From Anaerolineae bacterium (GTDB lineage: Bacteria; Chloroflexota; Anaerolineae; 4572-78; J111): 14,121 nt of DNA. Of the stretch, positions 13,350 to 14,121 are shown one piece after another (position 1 is the stretch's first letter; the number at the start of each line of letters is the position of its first letter). The translations under genes were made by a program, and so were the position numbers. Below the pieces are notes generated by a model, which saw nothing but the letters and a program-made list of their open reading frames with translations, had not been told where the DNA came from and made no database searches. The DNA lies in contig JAGRCC010000189.1 in NCBI GenBank assembly GCA_020433785.1, positions 1 to 14,121 of the forward strand, read 5' to 3'.

Positions 13350-14121
13350 GGCAGAGTGCTGAACAGTTGGGTCAACACCTGACCCTGCGCCAAGCGTGCC
13401 AGCAGTTGAGCGTGCCGCGCAGCAGTGTGTACCGGCATCGCCAGCCGCCCCGACCAGGGCGGCCCCGACCGACGCCCGCCCGTGCGCTCAGCGCCGAGGA
13501 ACGGGCGGCAGTGCGGGCCATACTCAATAGCGAGCCGTTCCAGGACCAGTCACCCCGGCAGGTCTATGGTCAATTGTTAGACGACCAGCAGACCTATCTG
13601 TGTCATTGGCGGACGATGTATCGTATTCTCAACGACCATCAGGAAGTCAAGGAGCGGCGCCACCAGTTACAGCATCCTCAACACACCAAACCGGAATTAG
13701 TCGCCACCGGCCCCAACCAGTTATGGAGTTGGGATATCACCCAATTCAAGGGTCCCAGCAAATGGGTCTCGTTCTACCTGTATGTCATGCTCGATGTTTT
13801 CAGCCGCTTTGTGGTCGGCTGGCTGCTGGCCGAGCAGGAAAGTGAACAGCTCGCTCAGCAGTTGATCAGCGCCAGTTGCCGTAAACAAAGTATTGCCCGA
13901 GAGCAACTAATCATCCATGCCGACCGGGGGGGGCCCATGCGGGCTAAAACCGTAGGTCAATTGATGGACGACTTGGGCGTGACCAAATCCCATTCCCGAC
14001 CGCGCACGCCGACTGATAATCCCTATTCCGAAGCCCAGTTCAAAACCATGAAATATCGGCCTGATTACCCGGACCGCTTTGCCTCGTTCGAGGCCGGTCG
14101 CACCTGGGCTCGCACCTTTTT
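13346..14121 (+). CDS. IS3-family transposase OrfB (DDE integrase), 3'-partial
   Basis: Reading from ATG at 13346, the frame is open to the window edge (about 258 residues). The N-terminal HTH_21-type part contains LSVPRSSVYRHRQ and SPRQVYGQLLDD. The rve integrase core follows: first catalytic Asp in LWSWDITQFKG, second in IIHADRGGPMRAKTV, and Glu in TDNPYSEAQFKTMKYRPDYP. The last two are 35-40 residues apart, as in the DD(35)E pattern. All three catalytic residues are present, so the enzyme looks intact up to the edge. Start overlaps the orfA stop as ATGA. The rest and the right inverted repeat lie outside the window. Confidence 0.92.
   Translation, partial: MRQSAEQLGQHLTLRQACQQLSVPRSSVYRHRQPPRPGRPRPTPARALSAEERAAVRAILNSEPFQDQSPRQVYGQLLDDQQTYLCHWRTMYRILNDHQEVKERRHQLQHPQHTKPELVATGPNQLWSWDITQFKGPSKWVSFYLYVMLDVFSRFVVGWLLAEQESEQLAQQLISASCRKQSIAREQLIIHADRGGPMRAKTVGQLMDDLGVTKSHSRPRTPTDNPYSEAQFKTMKYRPDYPDRFASFEAGRTWARTF

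Larger units (their letters stand above)
12846..14121 (+). mobile_element. IS3-family insertion sequence, right end beyond the window
   Basis: The element consists of a short leader, orfA (12918-13349) and orfB (13346 to the window edge), the standard IS3 layout. The left end is not certain: IS3 elements begin with TG, and TGTGTCTATAATGATGAG at 12846 is a reasonable candidate because the TnsB-like reading frame loses its homology at about that point. The right inverted repeat and target duplication are outside the window. Confidence 0.75.

Overview
The window looks like a chromosomal accessory region of an uncultured bacterium, most likely a member of the Chloroflexota. This assignment is inferred from the gene families present: STAND NTPases with TPR repeats, an imuA-imuB-dnaE2 mutagenesis cassette with a small DUF6504-like gene, a small-protein/HNH pair, and TnsA-like and IS3-like transposition genes. 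No rRNA, tRNA or CRISPR array was seen.

Left part (1-3149, + strand): a possible three-gene defence or cell-death operon. It begins with the 3' part of a kinesin-light-chain-type TPR protein. Next is a 131-residue helical protein with a glycine/glutamine-rich C-terminal motif, then a 659-residue NB-ARC/TPR (NLR-like) ATPase. The C-terminus of the small protein and the N-terminus of the NLR share a short motif, IAQASHG plus flanks, that is conserved in protein but differs at synonymous positions. This is the layout expected of a bacterial amyloid-signalling (BASS-type) pair, in which an NLR sensor templates a membrane-active effector. It is the most interesting system in the window.

Centre (3173-9522, - strand): a XerC/XerD-like tyrosine recombinase, followed by a complete mutasome cassette. 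The cassette reads imuA, imuB, DUF6504-like, dnaE2 (imuC) from right to left. The first three genes are joined by ATGA stop/start overlaps. ImuB has lost key Y-family catalytic residues but keeps a QLDLF clamp-binding motif; ImuA has lost the Walker A lysine; DnaE2 keeps all three polymerase aspartates. Two tandem LexA-box-like sites lie upstream of imuA, as expected for SOS control. A tandem and inverted repeat fills the gap before dnaE2.

Right part (9523-14121): a gene-poor stretch, then an apparently 5'-truncated N6-methylase-like gene on the - strand preceded by short degenerate repeats. On the + strand follow a two-gene unit (small helical protein plus HNH nuclease) with an extended -10 promoter and a strong bidirectional terminator, and then a TnsA-like endonuclease gene. 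The TnsA-like gene is broken by an in-frame TAA; its frame continues into what looks like the start of a TnsB-like region and is then cut off by an IS3-family element. The IS runs off the window. Its start region has a hairpin that would hide the transposase ribosome binding site on read-through transcripts, and an A8 run suited to -1 frameshifting.
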